In this document: positions 17,420 through 26,220 of the stretch, piece by piece
Layout: each line of letters opens with the position of its first letter
How positions within the stretch are numbered: the stretch's first letter is position 1
From: Deferribacteraceae bacterium
Lineage (GTDB): Bacteria; Chrysiogenota; Deferribacteres; Deferribacterales; JAISNW01
Assembly: GCA_031256375.1 (NCBI GenBank)
Contig: JAIRQX010000083.1
Location: 1-34,739 of the forward strand
Length of the DNA: 34,739 nt
Reading direction: 5' to 3'
Translations under genes and position numbers: made by a program
The notes under the pieces: model-generated
Seen by the model: only the letters and a program-made list of their open reading frames with translations
Told to the model about the DNA's origin: nothing
The model's database searches: none

Positions 17420-17441
17420 AATCCCCGCGCAGGCGGGGATT
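17420..17441. terminator. Strong hairpin downstream of mdh
   Basis: AATCCCCGC (17420-17428) pairs perfectly with GCGGGGATT (17433-17441) around a 4-base loop, 24 bp after the mdh stop. There is no T-run, so it may be an end-stabilising hairpin or a copy of the CCCCGCGCAGGCGGGG class of dispersed palindromes rather than a classical terminator. The palindrome serves both mdh and the decayed gene on the other strand. Confidence 0.6.
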
Positions 17442-17467
17442 CATATAGTCCGGTTTGCAGCAGTTCA

Positions 17468-17741
17468 ACTTACGGGGAAAAAAGCGCTTTCAGTTGTCGT
17501 CAACCCTTTCTCTTTCATGGATTCCCAGAATTCATCCGTTTTATCGCCCAGTATGCGGGTTAAGCTATATGCACTGGCATATGCGAATCCATTGTAATAA
17601 CTATTTTGTCTATACTGCCTCTGCAGCGTGAAATAAATTCCGCCAGTCTGCCCATATCCTCTTTTGCCCCTTTTACGGACAGCGCCCCTCCGGCAAAACA
17701 AAATCGTTTTGCGGATCAATTATCAGTAAAAGATTTTTCAT
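17468..17741 (-). pseudogene. Remnant of nicotinamidase-like cysteine hydrolase
   Basis: From a good start (ATG at 17741 with GGGAGGT upstream) the frame reads MKNLLLIIDPQNDFVLP, the opening of PncA/isochorismatase-type cysteine hydrolases with the catalytic Asp (DPQNDF). The expected continuation GGALSVKGAKEDMGRL is in another frame because of a one-base change near 17690. Further on, IVITMDSHMPVHIA is followed by a stop, and the piece GDKTDEFWESMKEKGLTTTES is again out of frame. The C-terminal half with the catalytic Cys is missing. This is a truncated, multiply shifted remnant. An 84-residue open frame (17465-17719) across it is a by-product. Confidence 0.75.
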
Positions 17742-17843
17742 TACAATTATACCTCCCGGAAAATTTTAAAAAATATGGATTTAACTCTTTTTAATATAGC
17801 TGTATACACTATTTTTATATAAAACTGACGCAGATGAAAAAAG

Positions 17844-17872
17844 TTGATTATATAACATAAGCGGTATATAAG
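17844..17872 (+). promoter_or_regulatory. Sigma-70 promoter of the flhA operon, overlapping a palindrome
   Basis: TTGATT (17844-17849) and TATAAG (17867-17872) are 17 bp apart. The -10 runs into a perfect 14-bp palindrome, ATAAGATATCTTAT (17868-17881), which also covers the first bases of the flhA ATG at 17880. The predicted start is next to the ATG, so the message would be leaderless, and the palindrome could be an operator. No sigma-54 site was seen here. Confidence 0.5.
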
Positions 17873-17879
17873 ATATCTT

Positions 17880-20027
17880 ATGGTTAAGGATATACCCATA
17901 CCGGTGGCAGTACCGGACTTTGTCAGACGAATCGGGCAGCAGACCGATGTGGCGCTTGCTATAGCGGTTCTGGGAATTATCATTGTGATGATAGTTCCCG
18001 TTCCTCCCGTCATCATGGATGTTTTGCTGACGCTGAGCATCTCTTTGAGCGTTATCATACTGCTTGTATCATTATACATAATAAAGCCTCTGGAATTTTC
18101 ATCGTTCCCTTTTGTTCTTCTTATGGCAACATTGTTCCGCCTTGCTCTGAGCGTTGCGACAACCCGTCTTATCCTTCTGAACGGAGGTCTTAACGGAGGC
18201 AACGTAAACGCCGCAGGGAAAGTGATTATGGCTTTCGGGCAGTTTGTCGTGGGCGGTAATTTTGTTGTAGGTCTTGTTATATTTGCCATACTGATACTGG
18301 TAAACTTTATGGTAATCACAAAAGGTTCAGGCAGAGTAGCTGAAGTTGCCGCGCGTTTTACACTGGACGCTATGCCCGGCAAACAGATGAGTATAGACGC
18401 CGATCTTAACGCCGGAGTAATAGATGAAAACGAAGCGCGCAGACGCCGTGAAGAGGTGCGCAGGGAGGCGGATTTTTACGGCTCAATGGATGGTGCAAGC
18501 AAATTTGTCCGCGGAGATGCCGTCGCAGGGCTTATTATTACGGCTGTGGATATTATTGGAGGTTTGGTAGTCGGCGTTGTACAGAACGGTATGTCTATAG
18601 CAATAGCAGCCAGCACATTTACGATCCTGACGGTCGGCGACGGTCTTGTGAGCCAGATACCGGCGCTTATTGTTTCAACAGCCGCAGGTATAGTTGTCAC
18701 CCGCGCGGGCAGCGGACAGGAACAGCTTTCAAAACAACTTGCAAACCAACTTTTCCCACACGCCAGAATACTCTTTATTTCGGGCGGCGTTATGCTTTTC
18801 TTTGCCATTGTGCCCGGGATGCCGAAACTTTCATTTATTTTTATAGCTCTTGTGTTCATATTGAGCGGCTACCTTATGATGAAAAAGAATAAGGATAAAA
18901 TTGCCGAAGAAGAAAAGGCGGAGGAAGGGGAAGAGGATAAAGCCGCCAAGCCTGAAGAGGATGAGGTCAAAGACCTTCTTGAGATGGATACGCTTGAACT
19001 GGAAATAGGTTTTGGTTTAATTCCGCTTGTAGATGTTAATCAGGGCGGCACGCTGCTGAACAGGATCAAATCTATAAGACGGCAGATTGCTCTGGAAATG
19101 GGGTTTATAGTGCCTCCTGTGCGCATAAGGGACAATCTTCAACTTGAGACAAACTCATATAACCTTCTTTTGAAAGGGGTTAAATGTGCAAGCGGAATGG
19201 TTTACCCTGATAAATTGATGGCGATGAACCCTGCGGGCAGTCTGGAGGATGTTGAAGGGGTTAAGGCGAAAGAGCCCGCCTTCGGTCTGCCTGCCAAATG
19301 GATTGAGACGATTGAGAGAGAAAACGCTGATATTGCCGGATATACAATCGTAGAACCAGCCACTATCGTAGCCACGCACCTGACGGAAGTTATTAAACAG
19401 CAGGCTTATGAGCTTTTGGGCAGGCAGGAAGCTCAGGATTTGCTGTCCAAACTGAAAGAAAAACATCCCAAGATAGTGGACGATCTTGTTCCCGGTATAT
19501 TGGATATAGGCGTTGTAACAAGGGTTCTCCAAAATCTTTTAAGAGAGAGAGTTTCTGTACGAAATCTGCAAACTATACTGGAAACGCTTGCAACTTTCGG
19601 GACATCTCAAAAAGATGTGGATTATCTTACCGAAAAAGTACGTTTTTCACTCCGCAGGCAAATTACGGAGAGTGTGCTCGGAAGTGACGGTATATTGCAT
19701 ATTTTTACCCTTCCGTCTCCTATAGAGCAGCTTTTTGCGAAAAGTCTGCAACAGACCGATGACGGCAAAGAGATTATTATTGATCCGATGATTGCTAAAA
19801 AAGTTCTTTCCGAGCTTATCGCAAGATGCGACAAGATAATATCGCAGGGGCTGCCGCCTGTGCTTGTTGTATCCCCGCCTCTGCGTCTGCCTTTAAGACG
19901 GTTTGTTGACAAGTATATTACTCATATAAATCTTATATCTCATAATGAGATAGGTGAGAATGTGAAGATAGAGTCGCTTGGGACATTAGATATACCGGTT
20001 GGGGAACCGGTTGCGCCCAAAGCGTAA
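17880..20027 (+). CDS. flhA: Flagellar export gate protein FlhA
   Basis: FlhA is the membrane export-gate subunit whose cytoplasmic ring receives chaperone-substrate complexes. The 715-residue product has about eight transmembrane helices in residues 20-335, with the FHIPEP-family signature FVLLMATLFRLALSVATTRL near 78-97 and the conserved DADLNAGVIDENEARRRREE loop near 165-184. A charged linker (KIAEEEKAEEGEEDK) leads to a large C-terminal domain. Length is normal (680-720). The start lacks a Shine-Dalgarno site. It heads an eight-gene unit with flhF 21 bp downstream. Confidence 0.97.
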   Translation: MVKDIPIPVAVPDFVRRIGQQTDVALAIAVLGIIIVMIVPVPPVIMDVLLTLSISLSVIILLVSLYIIKPLEFSSFPFVLLMATLFRLALSVATTRLILLNGGLNGGNVNAAGKVIMAFGQFVVGGNFVVGLVIFAILILVNFMVITKGSGRVAEVAARFTLDAMPGKQMSIDADLNAGVIDENEARRRREEVRREADFYGSMDGASKFVRGDAVAGLIITAVDIIGGLVVGVVQNGMSIAIAASTFTILTVGDGLVSQIPALIVSTAAGIVVTRAGSGQEQLSKQLANQLFPHARILFISGGVMLFFAIVPGMPKLSFIFIALVFILSGYLMMKKNKDKIAEEEKAEEGEEDKAAKPEEDEVKDLLEMDTLELEIGFGLIPLVDVNQGGTLLNRIKSIRRQIALEMGFIVPPVRIRDNLQLETNSYNLLLKGVKCASGMVYPDKLMAMNPAGSLEDVEGVKAKEPAFGLPAKWIETIERENADIAGYTIVEPATIVATHLTEVIKQQAYELLGRQEAQDLLSKLKEKHPKIVDDLVPGILDIGVVTRVLQNLLRERVSVRNLQTILETLATFGTSQKDVDYLTEKVRFSLRRQITESVLGSDGILHIFTLPSPIEQLFAKSLQQTDDGKEIIIDPMIAKKVLSELIARCDKIISQGLPPVLVVSPPLRLPLRRFVDKYITHINLISHNEIGENVKIESLGTLDIPVGEPVAPKA

Positions 20028-20048
20028 AAATATGTGGAATTTATATAA

Positions 20049-21515
20049 ATGAAAATCAAAAAGTACGAAGTAACTGACATGAAAGAGGCTCTTAAACAGA
20101 TTAAAAATGATCTGGGACCTCATGCCGTTATCCTCTCAACTCGTAAAATAATGAAACCCACAGGATTGGGGCTTTTTCCCCGTCCCCTTATAGAGGTGAC
20201 CGCTGTGGATTTAGATAAAAACGCTGCGCCCCAAAAAACGCCGCTGTCAAAGAAACAACCCTCCAAGCAGGTATCTTCCCCTCCTCTAGTTGAGAACACT
20301 TATGGATCAAATATCACCCCCACTGCGCCGGAATTTAAAAGACAACCTGAACCGGTGCATAAAAAGCCTGATATTCCGGAAGATTTTGATGACGATGATG
20401 ACATTATACGCACACTTCTTGAAGAAGGGAGAGGTAAATTTCCGCAAAGCTCTAAAAATGTTTATGAGCCGGAAGTTTCGGATCTTCTTCCTAAAGAGGG
20501 AGAAGAGTTTTACGTACCGCCTGACAGAATCTCCGCGTTTCCGCATCATAATCCCGCTTATCCGGAAAAAGCGGTTGCGGACAAAATTACTGAAATGTTT
20601 ACCTCTTTCGGACTTGACAAAATTTCAACTCTTGCCGATGATATAAATGATATAAAAAAAGAGCTTGCCGAAATAAAAAGCAGAGAATCTTCTGCGAATA
20701 TTACGGTGGATATTCCGGATAATTTAAAAGAGTATTACGCGCTGCTGATAAAAAACGGAGTTGATGATATTTTAGCGTACCGTTTTCTTAAAAGCGCCTC
20801 TGTGAAAATACCCGATATCCCCGGCAGGGCTCAGCTAAAAAATATTATTCAGCAGGAGCTTGCGGCTATGATACCGTCAGAGGAGGATTACCTTGTGCCT
20901 CTGCGCAATAAGGTCTCTTTTTTTGTTGGCCCCACTGGAGTCGGCAAAACAACGACTATAGCCAAAATTGCCGCAGACCTTGTGTTGCGCTTTTCTCAGC
21001 GCGTATGTCTTATTACAACCGACATGTTCCGGATAGGCGCGGTTGAGCAATTAAAAACTTACGCGGATATAGTTGATCTGAAACTTTACGTTGCGACAAA
21101 CCCGGAGGAGCTTACGCACATAGTAAGCGAAGTTTCGGAAGAGTACGATTATATGCTTATGGATTCCACGGGACGCAGCCCTTATGACAATATAAATATA
21201 GGGGATATTGCCGCTTATACGGGCGCGTCACCTCTTGTAACGCCTGTTTTGGTGCTGTCTATGGCGGCAAACCATGCGGAATTGGGGGAAATGTATGAAA
21301 GATTCAGTGAGTTAAATCCTGCATATATCATTTTCACAAAGCTGGATGAAACAAGGTATTTTGGACCCTTGCTTAATATCCCCGTTAAGAAAAAAAAATC
21401 TATCCTGCTCTTATCTGCCGGTCAAAAAGTTCCGGACGATATGGAAATGCCGGATGGCAAGAAAATTGCTAAAAAATTATTTCAAGAGATACCCGCTTTA
21501 TGGAACGACAATTAA
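20049..21515 (+). CDS. flhF: Flagellar placement GTPase FlhF
   Basis: FlhF is an SRP-type GTPase that sets the place and number of flagella. The N-terminal segment MKIKKYEVTDMKEALKQIKNDLGPHAVILSTR is the conserved B-domain start. A long low-complexity linker (about 60-170, acidic run DDDDD at 114-118) follows. The NG domain has G1 GPTGVGKTT at 294-302, the CLITTDMFRIGAVEQLKTYA segment and TKLDET (G4). The G3 motif is DSTGRS instead of the usual DTAGRS, a mild variation. At 488 residues it is longer than many FlhF proteins because of the linker. It overlaps flhG by 16 bp. Confidence 0.95.
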   Translation: MKIKKYEVTDMKEALKQIKNDLGPHAVILSTRKIMKPTGLGLFPRPLIEVTAVDLDKNAAPQKTPLSKKQPSKQVSSPPLVENTYGSNITPTAPEFKRQPEPVHKKPDIPEDFDDDDDIIRTLLEEGRGKFPQSSKNVYEPEVSDLLPKEGEEFYVPPDRISAFPHHNPAYPEKAVADKITEMFTSFGLDKISTLADDINDIKKELAEIKSRESSANITVDIPDNLKEYYALLIKNGVDDILAYRFLKSASVKIPDIPGRAQLKNIIQQELAAMIPSEEDYLVPLRNKVSFFVGPTGVGKTTTIAKIAADLVLRFSQRVCLITTDMFRIGAVEQLKTYADIVDLKLYVATNPEELTHIVSEVSEEYDYMLMDSTGRSPYDNINIGDIAAYTGASPLVTPVLVLSMAANHAELGEMYERFSELNPAYIIFTKLDETRYFGPLLNIPVKKKKSILLLSAGQKVPDDMEMPDGKKIAKKLFQEIPALWNDN

Positions 21516-22309
21516 ACGATCAGGCATCAAGTTTGAGGCGAATAGCATGGGAGAAAGGGCGTACCGCCGTTTATCTTGCAGTTGCAAGCGGTAAGGGCGG
21601 CACAGGTAAAACAACATTCTCCATCAATCTGGCTATTGCACTGTCACAGGAAAAGAAACGGGTTTTACTGTTTGATGCTGATATCGGGCTGGCAAATATA
21701 GATATAGCGTTAAAAGTTCCGCCGGGCGCCAATATTCGCAGCTATCTGGAAGGTCATTCCGGTATAGAGGATGTTTTGGTGAAGAATGTTTATGGGTTTG
21801 ATCTGTTTCCGGCTTCCAGCGGGGTTCTGGAACTGGTTTCACTGTCCGATGAATATTTTGATAAAATATGTCAAGCGCTTGTAACGCTGGACAACAACTA
21901 TGATTATATTATTTTTGATACGGGGGCTGGTATATCGGGTACTGTACACAAATTCACCGCAATGGCGGACCGCGTAATATTAGTGTCGCTGCCGGAACCG
22001 ACGGCTATAGCGGATGCTTACGCTTTTCTGAAGACAGCAAAGCAGCAATATCCTTTGAAGATTGCTGATATAGTTCTTAATAGGGTTGATGACAACGCTG
22101 TAGCGCAGAAGATTTTTGATAATCTGAAAACGGTTGTAAAACGTTTTTTGAATATGGAGTTAAACTTGCTGAAAAATTTGCGGGAAGACGGCGAGGTGCG
22201 CAAAGCGGCGAGAGGGCAGAAACCATTGTGTGTGCTTGCGCCGAAATCACTTTTTGCAAAAGATATGTGCGATATTGCGCAAAAAGCTAACAGACTTTGG
22301 AAAAAATAA
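21500..22309 (+). CDS. flhG: MinD-like flagellar number regulator FlhG
   Basis: FlhG is a ParA/MinD-family ATPase that acts with FlhF to limit flagellar number. The N-terminus MERQLNDQASSLRRIAW carries the DQAxxLR helix known to stimulate FlhF GTPase activity. The deviant Walker A SGKGGTGKTT is at 30-39, followed by DADIGLANIDIAL and DTGAGIS. At 269 residues it is a normal FlhG without a large extension. The start lies inside flhF (16-bp overlap), so the two are likely coupled. Known also as YlxH. Confidence 0.94.
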   Translation: MERQLNDQASSLRRIAWEKGRTAVYLAVASGKGGTGKTTFSINLAIALSQEKKRVLLFDADIGLANIDIALKVPPGANIRSYLEGHSGIEDVLVKNVYGFDLFPASSGVLELVSLSDEYFDKICQALVTLDNNYDYIIFDTGAGISGTVHKFTAMADRVILVSLPEPTAIADAYAFLKTAKQQYPLKIADIVLNRVDDNAVAQKIFDNLKTVVKRFLNMELNLLKNLREDGEVRKAARGQKPLCVLAPKSLFAKDMCDIAQKANRLWKK

Positions 22310-22327
22310 AAATATAAGGAGGCACAA

Positions 22328-22531
22328 ATGCTTACACTTGTGCGGTATTTACCGATACTTACAGCTTCAATGGTAATGATTTGCTCATTCCTTTTTAAAA
22401 TTTTATCTGATGAACTTAAATTGACATCTCTGTTCAGAGATATTATACTCTTTTTTGTCCTTTATCATGCGGTTAGAATGCTGACTATTAATGTGGAAAA
22501 GATTTTAAAAAATTATTGGAAGATTCTTTAG
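22328..22531 (+). CDS. Small membrane protein between flhG and fliA, function unknown
   Basis: This 67-residue protein has a strong ribosome site (AAGGAGG six bases before the ATG). Its stop codon directly abuts the fliA ATG, so it is very likely translated. Two hydrophobic stretches (about residues 5-24, LPILTASMVMICSFLF, and 37-52, FRDIILFFVLYHAVRM) suggest a small inner-membrane hairpin. A basic C-terminal tail (VEKILKNYWKIL) follows. I do not recognise the family. The position in the flagellar unit suggests a link to FlhF/FlhG or sigma-28 function, but nothing in the sequence proves this. Confidence 0.75.
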   Translation: MLTLVRYLPILTASMVMICSFLFKILSDELKLTSLFRDIILFFVLYHAVRMLTINVEKILKNYWKIL

Positions 22532-23263
22532 ATGACGTATTCCAGCACGGGAGCAACCCGGTTTACAGAGGAAGAGAAAAACAAAATTGTCTACGACTAT
22601 TTACCTCAAATAAAAATTTGGGCAGTCCGGGCAAAAAATTTGCTTCCGAGTAGTGTGGATATGGATGAGATATATTCCGCAGCTTCGCTTGGCTTAATAG
22701 AATGTCTGGACAAATATGATAAATCCCGTAATATAGCATTCAGCACTTATGTGGAACATAGGGTTAAAGGCTCAATATTGGATGCGCTCCGCGGTATGGA
22801 CTTCCTTTCCCGCAACGCCAGAGCTAAGGTGAAAGCGCTGGAGGCGGCGTCTGAAGAGCTTAAACAGAAGCTGGGAAGAATTCCTAACGCTGGAGAGATT
22901 GCGGAATATACACAGACTGACGAAGAGGAAGTTTACCGTACATATGATCTGTTAAACGCTGATAAACCGCTCAGCCTTGACGATACATCGGGAGATGAGG
23001 ATGGCGTCAGCCTTGTGGAATTTATACAAAGCAACTATCTGTCGCCGGAAGACGATGTTTTACAGACAAGCCTGACAGAACGCATGGGCGAAGAGATAGA
23101 TAAGCTCCCGGAGAAGGAGCGTCTTGTTGTAAGCCTCTATTACTATGAAGAGCTTACCATGAAAGAGGTCGCCAATGTATTGGGAATCACGGAATCAAGG
23201 GTTTCACAGTTGCATACCGCTGCTATTCAAAAGATGAAAAAGAGGTTGAAAGATGTATTATGA
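22532..23263 (+). CDS. fliA: Flagellar RNA polymerase sigma-28 factor FliA
   Basis: FliA directs late flagellar genes such as flagellin. The 243-residue product shows sigma region 2 (YSAASLGLIECLDKYDKSRNIAFSTYVEHRVKGSILDALR) and region 3 (AKVKALEAASEELKQKLGRIPN). Region 4 carries a helix-turn-helix (LTMKEVANVLGITESRVSQLHTAAIQKMKKRL). Length is normal (230-260). The stop overlaps the cheB start (ATGA, 4 bp). The anti-sigma factor FlgM is not in the window. Confidence 0.96.
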   Translation: MTYSSTGATRFTEEEKNKIVYDYLPQIKIWAVRAKNLLPSSVDMDEIYSAASLGLIECLDKYDKSRNIAFSTYVEHRVKGSILDALRGMDFLSRNARAKVKALEAASEELKQKLGRIPNAGEIAEYTQTDEEEVYRTYDLLNADKPLSLDDTSGDEDGVSLVEFIQSNYLSPEDDVLQTSLTERMGEEIDKLPEKERLVVSLYYYEELTMKEVANVLGITESRVSQLHTAAIQKMKKRLKDVL

Positions 23264-24327
23264 TTAAAATTAAGGTATTGGTTGTAGATGATTCTGCTTT
23301 TATACGTAAAGCTCTGGAAAATATGCTTTCGGGCGAACAGGATATAGAAATAGTCGGTTTTGCTACTAACGGTGAAGAGGCTGTTGATCTTGTCGCAAAA
23401 TTGAAACCGGATGTAGTAACCCTAGACGTGGAAATGCCAAAAATGGACGGCATCACAGCTCTGGGTAAGATTATGAAGGCATCTCCGGTGCCTGTAATTA
23501 TGCTTAGTTCACTTACGCAGGAGGGTGCGGATATTACCCTCAAAGCGCTTGATCTCGGGGCTGTTGATTTTATTCCGAAAGATAAATCTTACGGCAGCAC
23601 AGGGATACTGAAGATATCCTATGAGTTAAAAAACAAGATACGCAGATTTGCCGGCGACAAATCAATCGTGCAGCGGCTGCGTCTTACTTCCTCCGCCAGA
23701 CCGGCGGCGCCTATATCAATAACACAAAGACCTAATGTTCGCGCAGTATCGGGAAGGAAAAAGATTGTCGCACTTGGTACCTCCACAGGCGGTCCGCAGT
23801 CTCTGCAGCGGGTGATACCGTTTCTACCGGCGGATCTTGGCGTACCGGTTCTTGTAGTCCAGCATATGCCCCCAAGTTTCACCCAATCGCTTGCGATGCG
23901 TCTCGCCTCCATGAGCAAGGTTAAAGTTGTTGAGGCGCAGGGCGGGGAGCAGGTTCAGCCTAACTGGGTATATATAGCCAAAGGCGGCAAACAGATGGTT
24001 ATACGCCGCACCCCCGGAGGCGGAGTTATAGAACTGAAGCCGGAGGATCCGAATCTGCTGCATAATCCGAGCGTTGATGTTATGGTAAATTCTGTGGCGG
24101 AACAGTTCGGAAAAGACTCATTAGGCGTTATAATGACCGGTATGGGGAACGACGGGGCAAAAGGTTTAACCACACTGAAAAATAAAGGCGGATTTGTAGT
24201 ATCACAGGATGAGGCGTCATGTATAGTTTACGGTATGCCGCGAGCGGTCGTGGAAGCCGGAATAGCGGATGAAATTGTAACGCTCGATGATATTGCCGGC
24301 AGAATAACTTTTCACTGCAAAGGTTAA
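23260..24327 (+). CDS. cheB: Chemotaxis response regulator methylesterase CheB
   Basis: CheB demethylates (and deamidates) chemoreceptors to reset sensitivity; phosphorylation of its receiver domain activates it. The receiver domain (1-120) has the acidic pair DD at 10-11, the phospho-acceptor Asp at 56 (LDVEMPKMDG) and Lys 107. The catalytic domain has the triad Ser 175 (GTSTGG), His 202 (QHMPPSFT) and Asp 298 (GMGNDGA). All key residues are present and the length is normal. It overlaps fliA by 4 bp. cheA, cheW, cheR and cheY are not nearby. Confidence 0.96.
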   Translation: MIKIKVLVVDDSAFIRKALENMLSGEQDIEIVGFATNGEEAVDLVAKLKPDVVTLDVEMPKMDGITALGKIMKASPVPVIMLSSLTQEGADITLKALDLGAVDFIPKDKSYGSTGILKISYELKNKIRRFAGDKSIVQRLRLTSSARPAAPISITQRPNVRAVSGRKKIVALGTSTGGPQSLQRVIPFLPADLGVPVLVVQHMPPSFTQSLAMRLASMSKVKVVEAQGGEQVQPNWVYIAKGGKQMVIRRTPGGGVIELKPEDPNLLHNPSVDVMVNSVAEQFGKDSLGVIMTGMGNDGAKGLTTLKNKGGFVVSQDEASCIVYGMPRAVVEAGIADEIVTLDDIAGRITFHCKG

Positions 24328-24336
24328 GATTATTAT

Positions 24337-25329
24337 ATGGCGGATATACTCAGTCAGGACGAAATTGATGCCCTGCTTTCCACTGTAGGCGATGACGGGG
24401 ATAAAACTGAATCTGTTGAAAGCGCTGATTTCTTACCTAAAAAGATATCGGTGTACGATTTCCGCCGGCCTGACAGGGTAAGTAAGGAACAGCTCCGTTC
24501 AATACGCAACCTGCATGACAAGTTTGCCCGGAACTTCAGCTCAAACCTTTCAAGTTTTCTGCGTACAATAACCGATATATCACTTGTGAGCGTGGATCAG
24601 ATGACTTACGGCGAGTTTCTGATGTCTCTGCCGGACCCCACAAGTTTTAATATTATAAGTATGATTCCGCTTCAGGGAAACGCGGTTCTGGAGATAAACC
24701 CGTCACTGATATTTCCTATAGTTGACAAACTGTTAGGCGGCGCAGGACTTCCTCTTTTTCAGGTGCGTGAATTAACGCAGCTTGAAATGACTATTATAGA
24801 CGGTATTATCTCATTGATACTAAAAGATCTGGAAGAGGTCTGGAAACAGGTTGTACCCAATGTACGCTTTAAAAAAGAGTTAAGTGAAAACAGCCCTCAC
24901 GTTATACAGATTGTTGCGCAGAATGAGGTTGTTGTTCTGATAGTGTTTGAAGTTAAATTCGGAGAAGCTACAGGTATGATGAACCTTTGTCTGCCCGCGT
25001 TGGTGCTTGAGCCGATACTCGGCAAGATCAGTTCGCAGGACTGGCTTATAGGCGCTAAGAAAGGAAGATCAGGCGAATATGAGATACGCATACTTGAACT
25101 GCTTGAAAATATTTCGGTGAAATGTTCTGTGGAGCTTGGTCATACGCATCTTACCACAAAGGATATATTAGATTTACAGATAGGCGATACCGTTATTCTT
25201 AATAAAAAGAGCGTCCAGCTACTCAATTTATTTGTCGGAAACCGCAATAAGTTTCACGGCAATATAGGCATAATGGGGATAAAGAAGGCTATTAAGATAA
25301 TGGAGTATGTTACGGAGGACCGTTCATGA
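24337..25329 (+). CDS. fliM: Flagellar motor switch protein FliM
   Basis: FliM is the middle C-ring protein that binds CheY-P and FliG. The N-terminus MADILSQDEIDALLS contains the CheY-P-binding motif. A CheC-like middle domain follows (KFARNFSSNLSSFLRT..., LEINPSLIFPIVDKLLGGAG). A SpoA domain lies at the C-terminus (LGHTHLTTKDILDLQIGDTVIL). At 330 residues it has the usual length. Its stop and the next start overlap by 4 bp (ATGA). It starts 9 bp after cheB. Confidence 0.96.
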   Translation: MADILSQDEIDALLSTVGDDGDKTESVESADFLPKKISVYDFRRPDRVSKEQLRSIRNLHDKFARNFSSNLSSFLRTITDISLVSVDQMTYGEFLMSLPDPTSFNIISMIPLQGNAVLEINPSLIFPIVDKLLGGAGLPLFQVRELTQLEMTIIDGIISLILKDLEEVWKQVVPNVRFKKELSENSPHVIQIVAQNEVVVLIVFEVKFGEATGMMNLCLPALVLEPILGKISSQDWLIGAKKGRSGEYEIRILELLENISVKCSVELGHTHLTTKDILDLQIGDTVILNKKSVQLLNLFVGNRNKFHGNIGIMGIKKAIKIMEYVTEDRS

Positions 25330-26207
25330 GGGAGGCGATTGATTTTGAACGTGAACCCGGCTTAAAAAAATTCTGCGGTATAGTAACGGATGTGCTTAAT
25401 TCAAATTTGCAGGCTATAACAAACGCCCCCCTTAATATAAATATATTGGAAACTGTTCACTGTACGCCGGATGATCTTATTAACGGCTATATGAACGGGG
25501 TTATTATCGCGGCGAGTGAAGTGAAAACTGAACTTGAAATAGGTCTCCTTTTTAATATGAAAGATATCACCATATTAGCTGATATGATGATGATGGGGGA
25601 AGGGGAATCCCGTAACGATCTGGACGATGAATTAAAAGACGCTGTTGTTGAGATAGGCAATCAGTTTTTCGGCGGGCTTTCAGTGCCTGTAGAAACACAG
25701 ATGGGAAAAAAACTTCAGTTTAAAACGGATGATGCGTCTAAACTTCAGAATACAAACTCGTTCCAGTCAGACAAATATATAGCGGTTGATATGCAGGGAG
25801 AGCTTAAGGGCGCCACGCTTCAATGCAGATTATATATAGATGAGGGTTTTTCATCTTTAATAGAAACCCAGTCCGAAAAACCGGCGTCCGCGCCTGATTT
25901 TTTCGGTCAGTCACCGGAACCGGCGCGTCAGACCGCAGTTATAAGCCCAAACTTGGAAATGCTTATGGATATAGAAATTCCTATAAGCGTAAGGATGGGA
26001 TCGGCGCAGCTTTTTCTCAAAGACATTCTTGGTCTCGGTCCCGGAAATATTGTGGAACTTGACCAAAACGCGGACGAATCTATTGAGTTGGTCGTCAATG
26101 ATAAAGTTATAGCCAAAGGAGAGGTTGTTATCATTGACGGATATTTCGGTTTCAGGATAAAAGAGATCATAAGCAAAGCGGAACGTATAAAAAGGCTAAA
26201 AGATTAA
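25326..26207 (+). CDS. fliY: FliY-type switch protein: CheC/CheX-like domain fused to FliN
   Basis: The C-terminal part (about 208-290, MLMDIEIPISVRMGSAQLFLKDI onward) is a classic FliN/SpoA domain, which builds the base of the C ring. The N-terminal 200 residues are a CheC/CheX-like domain with the motif E109-I-G-N112 (DAVVEIGNQF), matching the ExxN signature of CheC-family CheY-P phosphatases. A variable linker joins the two (about 190-207). This is the architecture of FliY rather than the short FliN. Whether the phosphatase is active is inferred. It is the last gene of the unit and overlaps fliM by 4 bp. Confidence 0.85.
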   Translation: MREAIDFEREPGLKKFCGIVTDVLNSNLQAITNAPLNINILETVHCTPDDLINGYMNGVIIAASEVKTELEIGLLFNMKDITILADMMMMGEGESRNDLDDELKDAVVEIGNQFFGGLSVPVETQMGKKLQFKTDDASKLQNTNSFQSDKYIAVDMQGELKGATLQCRLYIDEGFSSLIETQSEKPASAPDFFGQSPEPARQTAVISPNLEMLMDIEIPISVRMGSAQLFLKDILGLGPGNIVELDQNADESIELVVNDKVIAKGEVVIIDGYFGFRIKEIISKAERIKRLKD

Positions 26208-26220
26208 AACGGTCTGCTGG

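Noticed and set aside
17465-17719. An 84-residue open frame on the minus strand.
   Set aside because: It mixes frames of the decayed nicotinamidase-like gene and has no start signal of its own.
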